From NCEH01 sp002257205 (GTDB taxonomy: Bacteria > Pseudomonadota > Alphaproteobacteria > Rhizobiales > Xanthobacteraceae): a stretch of DNA of 64,000 bases. The first letter of the stretch is position 1. Each line of letters starts with the position of its first letter. Where the stretch lies: NCBI RefSeq assembly GCF_043195105.1, contig NZ_JBAFWO010000001.1. One strand, 5' to 3'. The position numbers and the translations under genes are program-made. The notes under the pieces are model-generated. The model searched no databases. It had not been told where the DNA came from and was given only the letters and a program-made list of their open reading frames with translations. Shown in pieces: positions 17,693-26,124 of this stretch.

Positions 17693-18035
17693 CGACTAAT
17701 TTGGAGATTTTAAGGTTTTATTTTTTGGCGGTGACCACATTCTTCGTCGACGCAACCGGCAGTCATCCGGTTCCCACGGAGGCTTGGGTATGGCGCGCTA
17801 CCATTCACCAATGATTTACCTCTCTGGAACCACCGGCATGATCTAAAATGATTTTACGACGATATTTTCTGATTCGCTCGTGGAATTTGACGGGTACGAC
17901 TGTAAATGCGCGACCGTCCACTAATTCAATGGCGTGACTCTACTGCACATCCTCGCTAATTTTCTAATACATCTTCCATCTGAGTTGTTCCGAGCGGAGC
18001 GTTGATAAATGGGCACTCAGCCCACTCAGCCCCCC
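17693..18035. other. AT-richer intergenic stretch beside the abi gene
   Basis: 343 bases without a complete gene. On the minus strand 17805-17939 is open for 44 codons with plausible protein texture (IELVDGRAFTVVPVKFHER then IRKYRRKIILDHAGGSREV) but has a stop directly before it, so it would need the GTG at 17921 as start. It may be a gene remnant or a short unrecognised gene. The right end is a C-rich run next to the oxidoreductase stop. Confidence 0.4.
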
Positions 18036-20171
18036 TCACACCTTCCCCACCCCCACCCGATTATCATGAAACGCCGCCCCGCCCACCGGGGCCACCGGGT
18101 CGGCGCTGGTGAGGGTGTTGATGCCGCGGCCGCCCGCATGCGCGTCGTTGGGGTGGATCTGCTCGGCCACCACCACGCCGCGCCGCACGCCGTCGAACAG
18201 GCGGGCGGTGAGCCGCACGCGGCCGCGCGGGTTGGAAACCTCCACGCTGTCGTCGGTTGAAATGCCGAGCGCGGCGGCATCGGCGGGGTGGAGCAGCAGG
18301 GTCGGCCCGCCCTCCTTCTTCGCCGAGGTCGCCGTCTCGTTGAAGGTGGAATTCAGGAAATTGCGCGCCGGCGCGGTCACGAGGCGGAACGGGTGCTCCG
18401 CCGTCGCCTCCTCGATCACCGCCCAATGGTCGGGAAATTCCGGCATCTCGGCGATGCCGAATTTCTCCGGCGCGGCGAACGGCACCTTGTCCCAGCGCGG
18501 CTTCAGGCGGAACCGCCCGTCGCGATGGCCGAAGCCCTTGAGAAAATGGGCGGTTTCGAAATCCGGCTGCACATCGGTGAAGCGCGCGGCCTCCAGCTCC
18601 TCCAGCGTGCCGCGCTCGGACGCGCGCAAGGTCCAGTCCACCAGCTCCCGGTCGCTCATCTCGAAGCCTGGATGCCGCGCGCCCACGCGCGGGGCGAGCG
18701 CGCACAGCAAGGCGTGGTTGGAGCGGCATTCGCCGGGTGGCTCCACCAGCTTCGGGCCCAACTGAATGTGCTGGTGCCCGCCGCTGAGATAGAGATCGTC
18801 ATGCTCGGTGAACATGGTGGCGGGGAAGACGATATCCGCCTGCCGCGCGGTCTCGGTCAGGAATTGCTCGTGCACCGCGACGAACAGATCCTCGCGCGCG
18901 AACCCGCGCTTCACCGCCTCCTGGTCCGGCGCGACGCTCAGGGGATTGGTGCTCTGGATCAGCAGCGCGTGCACCTGAGGGCCGTCATGCAGCGCCGCGC
19001 GGTCGCCGGTGAGGATGGCGCCGATGCGGGACTGGTCGAGTTCGCGGGTCGTGGGATCGAGCACGTCCAGCCCCTCGATCAGCGTCTTCTTCAGCCGGTA
19101 GATGCCGGAATTGGAATGAAACGCGCCGCCGCCCTCATGCTGCCAGGCGCCGGACACCACGGGAATGCAGGAGGCGGCATGCATGTTCACCGCGCCATTG
19201 CGGCTGCGCGACATGCCATAGCCGAGGCGGAAATAGCTTTTCGGCGTCGCCCCCACCAGCGCCGCGAACGCCTCGATCTCCTCCACGCTCAGGCCGGTGA
19301 TGGCGGCCGCCCAGGCGGGCGTGCGGGTTTTGAGATGGGCTTCCAGCTCTTCCGCATCATTGGCATAGCGCGCGAGATAGGCGCGGTCGGCAAGGTTATC
19401 GCGGAACAGCACGTGCATCACTGCGCAGGCGAGCGCGCCGTCGGTGCCGGGGCGGATCAAGAGAGGAATGTCCGCCTGCTCCATGGTGGGGGTGCGATAG
19501 ACATCCACCACCGCGATCTTGGCGCCGCGCTCCTTGCGCGCGCGGATGGCGTGGGTCATCACATTCACCTGCGTCGCCACCGCATTGGTGCCCCAGATGA
19601 CGATGAGATCCGCCGCGCGGCTGATCTCGCGCGGATCGGCGCCCGCGAGCCGCCCGGTGCCGGCCATATAGCCGCTCCAGGCTGGGTTCACGCAGATGGA
19701 GGAGAAGAAGCGCGAATAGCCCTTGGCATGGGTCAGGCGGTTGATGCCGTCGCGCATCACCATCCCCATGGTGCCGGCATAATAATAAGGCCACACGCTC
19801 TGCGCGCCATGGGTGTGCTCGGCGGCCAGCAAAGCGTCGGCGGTGCGGTCCAGCGCCTCGTCCCAGGAGATGGGGACGAACTGGGTGGAGCCCTTGGGGC
19901 CGGTACGCCTCAGCGGCGTCATCAGCCGGTCGGGATGGTGGGCGCGCTCGGCATAGCGGGCGACCTTCGCGCAGATCACGCCGGCGGTATAGGAATTGTC
20001 CGCCGCCCCGCGCACCCGGCCGATCCGGTTGTCCGCCAGCACTTCCACTTCCAGCGCGCAGGTGGAGGGGCAATCGTGCGGGCAGACCGAAGCGCGCATC
20101 CCGGTGGCGCGCATCGGGGCGGCGCGGTCTTGCGGCGCGGGCACGGCCTGCGGGCGGACATGATCATTCAT
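18036..20171 (-). CDS. Molybdopterin-dependent oxidoreductase with a [4Fe-4S] domain
   Basis: 711-residue member of the DMSO reductase superfamily. The N-terminal iron-sulfur site is CPHDCPSTCALEV followed by VICAK (Cys-x3-Cys-x3-Cys then a distant Cys). The molybdopterin domains contain VPISWDEALD, AADLIVIWGTNAVATQVN and IQSTNPLSVAPDQ; the C-terminal domain has NSTFNETATSAKKEGGPTLLLHP and VSNPRGRVRLTARL. No twin-Arg signal is present, so it is cytoplasmic. Substrate cannot be told: relatives include uncharacterised catabolic and formate-dehydrogenase-like enzymes. It is a lone gene without electron-transfer or chaperone subunits. Confidence 0.9.
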   Translation of the reverse strand: MNDHVRPQAVPAPQDRAAPMRATGMRASVCPHDCPSTCALEVEVLADNRIGRVRGAADNSYTAGVICAKVARYAERAHHPDRLMTPLRRTGPKGSTQFVPISWDEALDRTADALLAAEHTHGAQSVWPYYYAGTMGMVMRDGINRLTHAKGYSRFFSSICVNPAWSGYMAGTGRLAGADPREISRAADLIVIWGTNAVATQVNVMTHAIRARKERGAKIAVVDVYRTPTMEQADIPLLIRPGTDGALACAVMHVLFRDNLADRAYLARYANDAEELEAHLKTRTPAWAAAITGLSVEEIEAFAALVGATPKSYFRLGYGMSRSRNGAVNMHAASCIPVVSGAWQHEGGGAFHSNSGIYRLKKTLIEGLDVLDPTTRELDQSRIGAILTGDRAALHDGPQVHALLIQSTNPLSVAPDQEAVKRGFAREDLFVAVHEQFLTETARQADIVFPATMFTEHDDLYLSGGHQHIQLGPKLVEPPGECRSNHALLCALAPRVGARHPGFEMSDRELVDWTLRASERGTLEELEAARFTDVQPDFETAHFLKGFGHRDGRFRLKPRWDKVPFAAPEKFGIAEMPEFPDHWAVIEEATAEHPFRLVTAPARNFLNSTFNETATSAKKEGGPTLLLHPADAAALGISTDDSVEVSNPRGRVRLTARLFDGVRRGVVVAEQIHPNDAHAGGRGINTLTSADPVAPVGGAAFHDNRVGVGKV

Positions 20172-20256
20172 GGGCGAAGCAACTCCTCCGCCTCCTTATA
20201 GCCGCTCCAGCCAAGCGTATCGAGCCGGCGCGGCATCGTGGGGCGCCAAACGAAAT

Positions 20257-20282
20257 CGCCCCCGGCGGGGCGGCCGGGGGCG
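20257..20282 (-). terminator. GC-rich hairpin after the first TerC gene
   Basis: Ten-base perfect arms cgcccccggc and gccgggggcg around a six-base loop, about 75 bases beyond the terC-like stop at 20356. The T-run on the minus strand is short (ATTTCG), so termination strength is uncertain. Confidence 0.5.
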
Positions 20283-20355
20283 AAAGGCGTGGGGCGATGG
20301 CGCCGCGCATCACGCGGCGGGTTTAAGTCAGGCGATGCGCGTCAGGTGGCGCGCA

Positions 20356-21096
20356 TCAGGTGGCGTGGGCCTTTTCCTTGCCGCGCCCGCGCAGCAGCAA
20401 GCCGAGCGCCACCACCAGGGCCGCGCCGACGGCGCTGGCGAGATAATGCGGCAGATCGGCGGGCTTGAGCCCGTTGGGCGCCTCGGAATCCGGCTTCACC
20501 CATTCGGGATTGACGCTCTGCATATATTGCAGGGACATCACGTCGCCGACCACCATTTCCCCGGCGATCCAGCCGAGCAGCGCCGCACCCGCCCACACCA
20601 GAACCGGCATGCGGGTGAGGATCGCCATCACCAATTGCGAGCCGGCGATGATCAGCGGAATGGTGAGCAGCAGGCCGAAGATGAACAATTCGGGATGGCC
20701 GCGCGAGGCGGCGGCGATCGCCACCACATTGTCGAGGCTCATGACCGCATCGGCGATAGCGATGGTGCGCACCGCCTTCCACAGGCTGTCGGAGGCGGCG
20801 ACCTCGTGCGCCTCGCCCTCATTGTCGGTGACGAGCTTCACCGCGATCCAGATCAGCAGCAGGCCGCCGGCGACCTTCAGCAGCGGAATGCCGAGCACGT
20901 AGGAGACGGCGAGGGCGAAGATGATGCGCAGGCCGACCGCCGCGCCGGCGCCGAGCAATATGCCCCACCGGCGCTGGCCGGGCGGAAGCGAGCGGCACGC
21001 GAGCGCGATCACCACCGCATTGTCGCCCGACAGCAGCAGGTCGATCCAGATGATCTGAAGAAGCGAGACCCAAAAGGTCGGGTTGGAGAAATCCAT
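20356..21096 (-). CDS. TerC-family integral membrane protein (paralogue 1)
   Basis: 246 residues, seven membrane segments, with the TerC marks LLLSGDNAVVIALACRSLP (residues ~20-38) and SDSLWKAVRTIAIADAVMSLDNVVAIAA in the middle, both supplying conserved Asp and Asn in the membrane. TerC/YjbE proteins are linked to tellurite resistance, Mn2+ export or membrane-protein metalation. The C-terminus has a charged linker and a last span (GAALVVALGLLLRGRG). It is a tandem duplicate of the next gene upstream and is separated from it by a terminator. Confidence 0.92.
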   Translation of the reverse strand: MDFSNPTFWVSLLQIIWIDLLLSGDNAVVIALACRSLPPGQRRWGILLGAGAAVGLRIIFALAVSYVLGIPLLKVAGGLLLIWIAVKLVTDNEGEAHEVAASDSLWKAVRTIAIADAVMSLDNVVAIAAASRGHPELFIFGLLLTIPLIIAGSQLVMAILTRMPVLVWAGAALLGWIAGEMVVGDVMSLQYMQSVNPEWVKPDSEAPNGLKPADLPHYLASAVGAALVVALGLLLRGRGKEKAHAT

Positions 21097-21194
21097 GCGA
21101 CAGCCCTTCTGTCTTGATCGGATGCGCTATCGCGCGATCCGCGAAATCGGTCGGAGCGCGCCGTATTTTGTGACGTTACGGCAGGTATGGGGCG

Positions 21195-21219
21195 CAAAAA
21201 AGGGGGCGGATGCCCCCTT
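21195..21219 (-). terminator. Rho-independent terminator after the second TerC gene
   Basis: On the minus strand: AAGGGGGC, loop ATCC, GCCCCCTT and then TTTT. Eight-pair stem with a proper U-run, just beyond the stop at 21239. It isolates the two paralogues transcriptionally. Confidence 0.9.
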
Positions 21220-21238
21220 CGTCGCCGGTCGGCAAGGC

Positions 21239-21940
21239 TCAGTTGTGCGATGCCTGCTGCTTGGCGTGGCGCACGCGGCCAATGACCCATGCGATCGCGA
21301 CCACCAGCACGGCGCCCGCGGCGGCGGCGGGCAGGTGCCAGCTTTCGCTGACATCGTGGCCGCCGATGCGATCCATGATTGCGACGTCGCTGAGCAGCAT
21401 CTCGCCGGCAACCCAGCCCAGCAAAGCGGCGCCGAACCACACCAGGAGCGGGAAACGGTCGAGCAGCGCCATCACCAGCGAACTGCCGGCGACGATCAGC
21501 GGGATGGAGATGGCGAGGCCGAGGATCAGCAAAGTCCAATTACCGTCCGCCACGGCGGCGACGGCCACCACATTGTCGAGGCTCATGACGATATCGGCGA
21601 TCGCGACCGTGCCGACCGCTTTCCAGAGATTGTCGCTGGCGGCAACCGCATCCTCGGTGTCCTCATTGGGGAGGGCGAGGTCGACGGCGATATACATGAG
21701 GGCCAGCGAGCCGACCACCTTCAGCCAGGGCAGCGCGAGCAGGGTGGCGACGATGCCGGTGAAGATGATGCGCAGGCCGACAGCGACGCCGGCGCCCATG
21801 ACGATGCCCCAGCGGCGGGCCTTCTCCGGCAAGGAGCGGCAGGCCATGGCGATCACCACGGCATTGTCGCCGGACAACAGGATATTAATCCAAATGATCT
21901 GCAGCAGCGCGAGCCACAGCACCGGAGAGTCTAGCGACAT
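21239..21940 (-). CDS. TerC-family integral membrane protein (paralogue 2)
   Basis: 233 residues and seven spans, with NILLSGDNAVVIAMACRSLP and ASDNLWKAVGTVAIADIVMSLDNVVAVAAVAD. It aligns over its whole length with paralogue 1 (shared LLQIIWI, RRWGI, VGLRIIF and GEMLL/GEMVV blocks), so the pair arose by tandem duplication. The loop residues NEDTEDAVAASDN after the third span differ most. Upstream is a perfect 12-base palindrome tccctaaaggga at about 22011-22022, but no recognisable Mn2+ riboswitch. Confidence 0.92.
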   Translation of the reverse strand: MSLDSPVLWLALLQIIWINILLSGDNAVVIAMACRSLPEKARRWGIVMGAGVAVGLRIIFTGIVATLLALPWLKVVGSLALMYIAVDLALPNEDTEDAVAASDNLWKAVGTVAIADIVMSLDNVVAVAAVADGNWTLLILGLAISIPLIVAGSSLVMALLDRFPLLVWFGAALLGWVAGEMLLSDVAIMDRIGGHDVSESWHLPAAAAGAVLVVAIAWVIGRVRHAKQQASHN

Positions 21941-22115
21941 CGTAACCCCACCCCATCCTGGATTCAGCGTTCCCTGCGGGTATGCTGCGTCTGGTGCGCC
22001 GTATTATGCATTCCCTAAAGGGAGGCTAATGGAGACGCGCAGGGTCCACAACCAAAACCGGACGCCGCGCCGCGCAAAAAGCATTGTGCGCCGCGGCGTC
22101 CGTAGAGGAAACGCC

Positions 22116-22538
22116 TCAGCCGACGATTTCGTTGCCGGAGAAGAACTGGGCGATCTCGATGGCGGCATTCTCGGCGCTGTCGGAGCCGTGCACGGAATTC
22201 GCCTCGATGGATTCGGCGAACAGCTTGCGCAGGGTGCCTTCCGCCGCATTGGCGGGGTTGGTGGCGCCCATGACTTCGCGATACTTGAGAACCGCATTGT
22301 CGGCCTGGAGCACCTGCACGACCACCGGGCCGGAGGTCATGAAGGCCACCAGCTCGCCGAAGAACGGACGTTCGCGGTGGACGCCGTAGAAGGTTTCGGC
22401 CTGTTCGCGCGTGAGCTGGATGCGCTTCTGGGCGACGATGCGCAGACCCGCAGTCTCGATCACGGCGTTGACCGCACCGGTAATGTTGCGACGCGTCGCG
22501 TCGGGCTTGATGATCGAGAAAGTGCGCTCGATCGCCAT
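22116..22538 (-). CDS. ndk: Nucleoside diphosphate kinase
   Basis: 140-residue enzyme that moves the gamma phosphate between NTPs and NDPs through phosphohistidine. Catalytic His117 lies in NSVHGSDS; the nucleotide-binding start is ERTFSIIKPDATRRN, and REVMGATNPANAAEGTLRKLF is the classic central block. Full length. Single gene with clear intergenic DNA on both sides. Confidence 0.98.
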   Translation of the reverse strand: MAIERTFSIIKPDATRRNITGAVNAVIETAGLRIVAQKRIQLTREQAETFYGVHRERPFFGELVAFMTSGPVVVQVLQADNAVLKYREVMGATNPANAAEGTLRKLFAESIEANSVHGSDSAENAAIEIAQFFSGNEIVG

Positions 22539-22745
22539 GGTGACCGTCCTGTCGTTATGAATGAAAATGGCTCCGCGACTGCCGCGGACCGGCGGGCTTT
22601 AGCAGCGATGCCGCTCTGCGGCAAGGGAAGGGGCTGCGATGCCGACGCAAACGGCCGGCGCGATCCCACTCGGGGACCGGCCGGCCGGATGGCGCGCAGG
22701 GGATCTCGGCGCCGGCGCGCGGTGCGGGGCGCCGGCGTGCGGCGA

Positions 22746-23009
22746 TCAGCCCGCGGTGGCGCGGGTTCCGCGCACCTCATGGCTGGCACTGCGGATGGCG
22801 TGCGATGCCCGTGCGTGCTGCTGATGCAGCACCACAGGGGCGGCCATCGGGGCGGCCACCGGCGCATGTCTCATCTCATAATCGCGCTCGTTCACCGCAT
22901 ATTGGTCTCGGTTTTCCTGGGACACGTATTCATCCGCCCAAGCCGCGCTGGCGAGACCCGTCACGCTCATCGCTGCGCCGAGGCTGAAAGCAAGAATCTT
23001 TGTATTCAT
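22746..23009 (-). CDS. Small secreted protein of unknown function
   Basis: 87 residues from the ATG giving MNTKILAFSLGAAMSVTGLASAAWADEYV; the signal peptide probably ends after AWA. The mature part is short and polar (SQENRDQYAVNERDYEMRH) and then Ala/Pro/His-rich. An open frame runs 29 codons further upstream, but that part lacks signal-peptide character and a ribosome site, while tttgcc-atg here follows gagctttgcc. No family recognised. Could be periplasmic. Confidence 0.6.
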   Translation of the reverse strand: MNTKILAFSLGAAMSVTGLASAAWADEYVSQENRDQYAVNERDYEMRHAPVAAPMAAPVVLHQQHARASHAIRSASHEVRGTRATAG

Positions 23010-23185
23010 GGCAAAGCTCCACGCCGCCCAGCGATGGAAAAGGGATATTGCGCTGCGATATCTGAAGCAAATCTCGATTTCGTGAGTCCTGTGCAAAGTA
23101 AAAAATTAAATTTATTCCATTTACGAAACGTCATTTCTCGGGAATGTGTCGTTACCTAGCGGAGTCGTCTGGTCGCATTCGCGCT

Positions 23186-23896
23186 TCAATTGCGCAGGAT
23201 TTCCGCGATGGCGCGGTCCGTGACCGCTTCGATGGAAAAGCGGATCGGGCTTGCGAGCACGCGCGGCCAGAACAGCGGCTCCTTGATGGCGCCCAGGAAT
23301 TGCGCGGCGGCAAGGGAGGTATCGAGCCCCGCCGGCAGTTTTCCGGCATCGCGCAGCATCTCCAGATAAGCGGTGAGCTTGCGCAGCGTGGGTTCCTTGC
23401 CGGTGCGCGCGAAGGCCTCCGACAGTTCGGGAAAGCGCGGTGCCTCGGCGATGATCAGGCGCAGGATGGGAATGACGTCCGGCTGGTCCCAATGCACGCA
23501 CATGCGCGCGACGAACTCGCGCAGCACGAAGCGCGGGTCCTCCTCGGCCGTGTCCGGCAGGTCCGGGCCGCGGATGAAATGCGCCCAGACCTCGGCGATG
23601 ACCGCGCCGAACAGCTCCGCCTTGCTGGGATAGTGCTGATACAGCGTGCGCTTGGAGGCGGGCGCGGCGGCGGCGACGGCATCCATGCTGGTGTTGCCAT
23701 AGCCGCGTTCGAGAAACAGGCGCCGCGCGGCGGCGCGGATGCGCCGGCCGGTGCCGCGCGGATCGCGCGCCGCGAGCTTCGTGTCGGGCGCGTCGCGGGC
23801 CTGCGGTGTGCGGGCATCCTGGGGCGCGTCGCCTGGTTGCGTCGCGGAGCTTGCAGTCGCGCCGAGGGGAGCAGGGGGCGGTTTGCCGGAGTTCAT
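23186..23896 (-). CDS. TetR/AcrR-family repressor
   Basis: 236 residues. A Pro/Ala-rich 45-residue N-terminal tail precedes the TetR DNA-binding domain: RIRAAARRLFLERGYGNTSMDAVAAAAPASKRTLYQHYPSKAELFGAVI. The C-terminal ligand domain (ADEMRP-opposite frame not used) contains WDQPDVIPILRLIIAEAPRFPEL, typical of AcrR-like members. The ATG (MNSGKPPP) is preferred to a TTG three codons upstream, which touches the operator. It diverges from an aldo/keto reductase and a perfect inverted repeat lies between them, so it likely represses both. Confidence 0.9.
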   Translation of the reverse strand: MNSGKPPPAPLGATASSATQPGDAPQDARTPQARDAPDTKLAARDPRGTGRRIRAAARRLFLERGYGNTSMDAVAAAAPASKRTLYQHYPSKAELFGAVIAEVWAHFIRGPDLPDTAEEDPRFVLREFVARMCVHWDQPDVIPILRLIIAEAPRFPELSEAFARTGKEPTLRKLTAYLEMLRDAGKLPAGLDTSLAAAQFLGAIKEPLFWPRVLASPIRFSIEAVTDRAIAEILRN

Positions 23897-23905
23897 GATT
23901 GACAA

Positions 23906-23930
23906 TGTAAACTAAACGGTGTAGTTTACA
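23906..23930. promoter_or_regulatory. TetR operator between the repressor and the aldo/keto reductase
   Basis: Perfect nine-base arms tgtaaacta and tagtttaca separated by seven bases (aacggtg). It starts ten bases upstream of the repressor ATG, in AT-rich DNA between divergent genes. Arm length and spacing fit a TetR dimer site. Confidence 0.85.
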
Positions 23931-24068
23931 TATGGTGATTGAGAGCGCGCCCCGCCAGACCCGTGTCTGCGGCCGGCCTCTCGCAGCCCCGACGCCGCGT
24001 CCTCTCCCGGCACGCCCGCGCCGCTTTTCTTCTGTCCATCGACCACTCTCTCGTCCGCGAGGTCTTTC

Positions 24069-25052
24069 ATGAACCGCCGCTTTCTAGGCCGTTCCGGCCT
24101 GTCCGTGTCCGCCATCGGCCTCGGCTGCATGGGCATGTCCGAATTCTATGGCACCAGCAATGATGCGCAATCGCTCGAAACCCTCGACGCCGCATTCGAA
24201 CTTGGCGTGACCTTCTTCGACACCGCCGACATGTACGGTGTCGGGCATAATGAGCGCCTTCTGGGCCAATTTTTGAAGGGCAAGCGCGAAAAGGTCGTGC
24301 TGGCCACCAAATTCGGCCATATGCGCGGTCCCAATGGCGAGCGGCTCGGCGTCAACGGCAAGCCGGATTATGTCCGCGCCGCCTGCGATGCCAGCCTCGC
24401 CCGCCTCGGCACTGATGTGATCGACCTCTATTATCTCCACCGGGTCGATCCCGCGACCCCCATCGAGGACACGGTCGGCGCCATGAAGGGGCTGGTGGAA
24501 GCCGGCAAGGTGCGCTTCATCGGCCTCTCCGAATGTTCGGTTTCGACCCTGAAGCGCGCGTCACTGGTTCACCCCATCACCGCCGTGCAGAGCGAATATT
24601 CCCTGTGGAGCCGCGAGCCCGAGGACGGCATGCTCGAGGTCTGCCGCGACCTCGGCACCGCCTTCGTCGCCTACAGCCCCCTCGGCCGCGCCTTCCTCAC
24701 CGGCACGGTGGCGACCGGCGCGCTGGAGGCGGGCGACTTCCGCAATCACAATCCGCGCTTCCAGGGCGAGGCGGCGGCGCAGAACGGGCGTCTCGTCGCG
24801 GCCCTGGCGCAGATCGCCACCGGTCTCGGCATCACCTCCGCCCAGCTGGCGCTGGCCTGGATCCTCAACAAGCAGGACAATGTGGTGCCGATCCCCGGCA
24901 CCCGCCGCGTCAAATATCTCAAGGAGAATATCGCGGCCACCGAAGTGGTGCTCTCGCCCGCGCAGATCGCCGAGCTGGACGCCCTGTTCGCGCCCGAGGC
25001 GATCGCCGGCACGCGCTATCCGGAAGCGGCCATGGCGGGCCTCAATCTGTGA
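24069..25052 (+). CDS. Aldo/keto reductase
   Basis: 327-residue NADPH-dependent TIM-barrel reductase. The catalytic tetrad is Asp51 and Tyr56 (FFDTADMYG), Lys81 (ATKFG) and His124 (YYLHRVD). The NADP-binding end is VVPIPGTRRVKYLKENIAA. Family resemblance is to the AKR11/AKR13-like YajO/pyridoxal-reductase group (LGLGCMGMSEFYG-like start). Natural substrate unknown; the divergent TetR repressor suggests induction by an electrophilic or carbonyl compound. Confidence 0.93.
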   Translation: MNRRFLGRSGLSVSAIGLGCMGMSEFYGTSNDAQSLETLDAAFELGVTFFDTADMYGVGHNERLLGQFLKGKREKVVLATKFGHMRGPNGERLGVNGKPDYVRAACDASLARLGTDVIDLYYLHRVDPATPIEDTVGAMKGLVEAGKVRFIGLSECSVSTLKRASLVHPITAVQSEYSLWSREPEDGMLEVCRDLGTAFVAYSPLGRAFLTGTVATGALEAGDFRNHNPRFQGEAAAQNGRLVAALAQIATGLGITSAQLALAWILNKQDNVVPIPGTRRVKYLKENIAATEVVLSPAQIAELDALFAPEAIAGTRYPEAAMAGLNL

Positions 25053-25085
25053 TGCAAACGGGCGGGCCGCGGCCCGCCCAGCTCC

Positions 25086-25559
25086 TCAGGCATGGCGCTG
25101 CACGAACACCCGGCTTTCGAAATCGAACACCAGCACGCCGTCCTGGTTGGTGCCGGTGTTGTAGGCAATCAGCATGCCCCAGTCCGGCCGGCTCTTGGGC
25201 AGGATCTTTTCCCGCGCCTCGGTGGCATAGGTGATGACGTCGCCGGCATAGACCGGCTTCAGCCAGCGCAGATCCTTGAAACCGGGCGAGGGGCCGGTGA
25301 CCGGCACCGCAATGCCCTTGGCCACGCGCTCGGCGGCGGTGCGCTGCTGGTAGGCAACGAAATATTTCATCCAGGTGGCGGCGGTGTGCCAGCCGGAGGC
25401 GCACAGGGCGCCGAAAATGCTGCGCTTGGCCGCCTCGTCGTCGGTATGGAAGGGCTGCGGATCGTATTTGCGGGCGAACGCCACGATCTCGTCGCGGGTG
25501 AAGGTGTGGGTGCCGAGGATTTCGCGGTCGCCCACCTGGATCTCGTCGAAAAAGTTCAT
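25086..25559 (-). CDS. MaoC-family hydratase/dehydratase (downstream copy)
   Basis: 157-residue hot-dog-fold protein. FDEIQVGDREILGTHTFTRDEIVAFARKYDPQPFHTDDEAAK carries the catalytic Asp-Pro-x-Pro-x-His site, and ALCASGWHTAATWMK is the usual next block. The start overlaps the stop of the preceding MaoC gene by four bases. Tandem MaoC pairs usually form heteromeric enoyl hydratases; the acyl substrate is unknown. Confidence 0.9.
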   Translation of the reverse strand: MNFFDEIQVGDREILGTHTFTRDEIVAFARKYDPQPFHTDDEAAKRSIFGALCASGWHTAATWMKYFVAYQQRTAAERVAKGIAVPVTGPSPGFKDLRWLKPVYAGDVITYATEAREKILPKSRPDWGMLIAYNTGTNQDGVLVFDFESRVFVQRHA

Positions 25560-26020
25560 GCGAGGCGCGCTCCCGGATTGCGGCGGCTGAACAGGACCAC
25601 GCATTCCTGTTCCAGCGCCACGCTGCCCGCCGGCTTCAGCAGTTCCAGCTTCAAGGTCACCAGCCCGAGCTCGGGGCGCGACTTGGAACTGCGGCTCTGG
25701 AGCACCGTGCGGCGCAAGGTGACGACGTCGCCGGGAAAGATCGGCTCGCGCCATTTGGTCTCGGTCACGCCCGGCGAGCCCTGGCCGGCGGCGCGCAGCA
25801 GGAAGCCGTCGCACATCAGCCGCATCATGATGGCGCAGGTGTGCCAGCCGGAGGCGGCAAGCCCGCCCAGCATGGACGCCTTGCCCGCCGCCGCATCGAG
25901 ATGCATGGGCTGGGCGTCGAACTCGCTGGCGAAGGCGATGATCTCGTCTTCGGTGACTTCGTAGGAGCCGAAGGTCTTCACCTCCCCCTCGACGAAGTCC
26001 TCCCAAAAGATGTCGGGCAT
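25556..26020 (-). CDS. MaoC-family hydratase/dehydratase (upstream copy)
   Basis: 154 residues, MPDIFWEDFVEGEVKTFGSYEVTEDEIIAFASEFDAQPMHLD. The catalytic motif is DAQPMHLD, and GLAASGWHTCAIMMRLM follows. It is a clear paralogue of the following gene and is linked to it by an ATGA overlap. It lies downstream of ychF on the same strand, a common order in Hyphomicrobiales. Confidence 0.9.
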   Translation of the reverse strand: MPDIFWEDFVEGEVKTFGSYEVTEDEIIAFASEFDAQPMHLDAAAGKASMLGGLAASGWHTCAIMMRLMCDGFLLRAAGQGSPGVTETKWREPIFPGDVVTLRRTVLQSRSSKSRPELGLVTLKLELLKPAGSVALEQECVVLFSRRNPGARLA

Positions 26021-26124
26021 CCCACCTCCTCCTGCTGTTTTTCCAGATGAGAGGGGAGGCGCGGGGCGCGGTCAAGCCACACTGCGGTCAAGCCACGCTT
26101 GCGCCATCCTCTCTGAGCCGCACG

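Noticed and set aside
20356..22100. yybP-ykoY (Mn2+) riboswitch before the TerC genes
   Set aside because: No conserved core or paired leader was seen in the DNA upstream of either paralogue; only a short palindrome is present.
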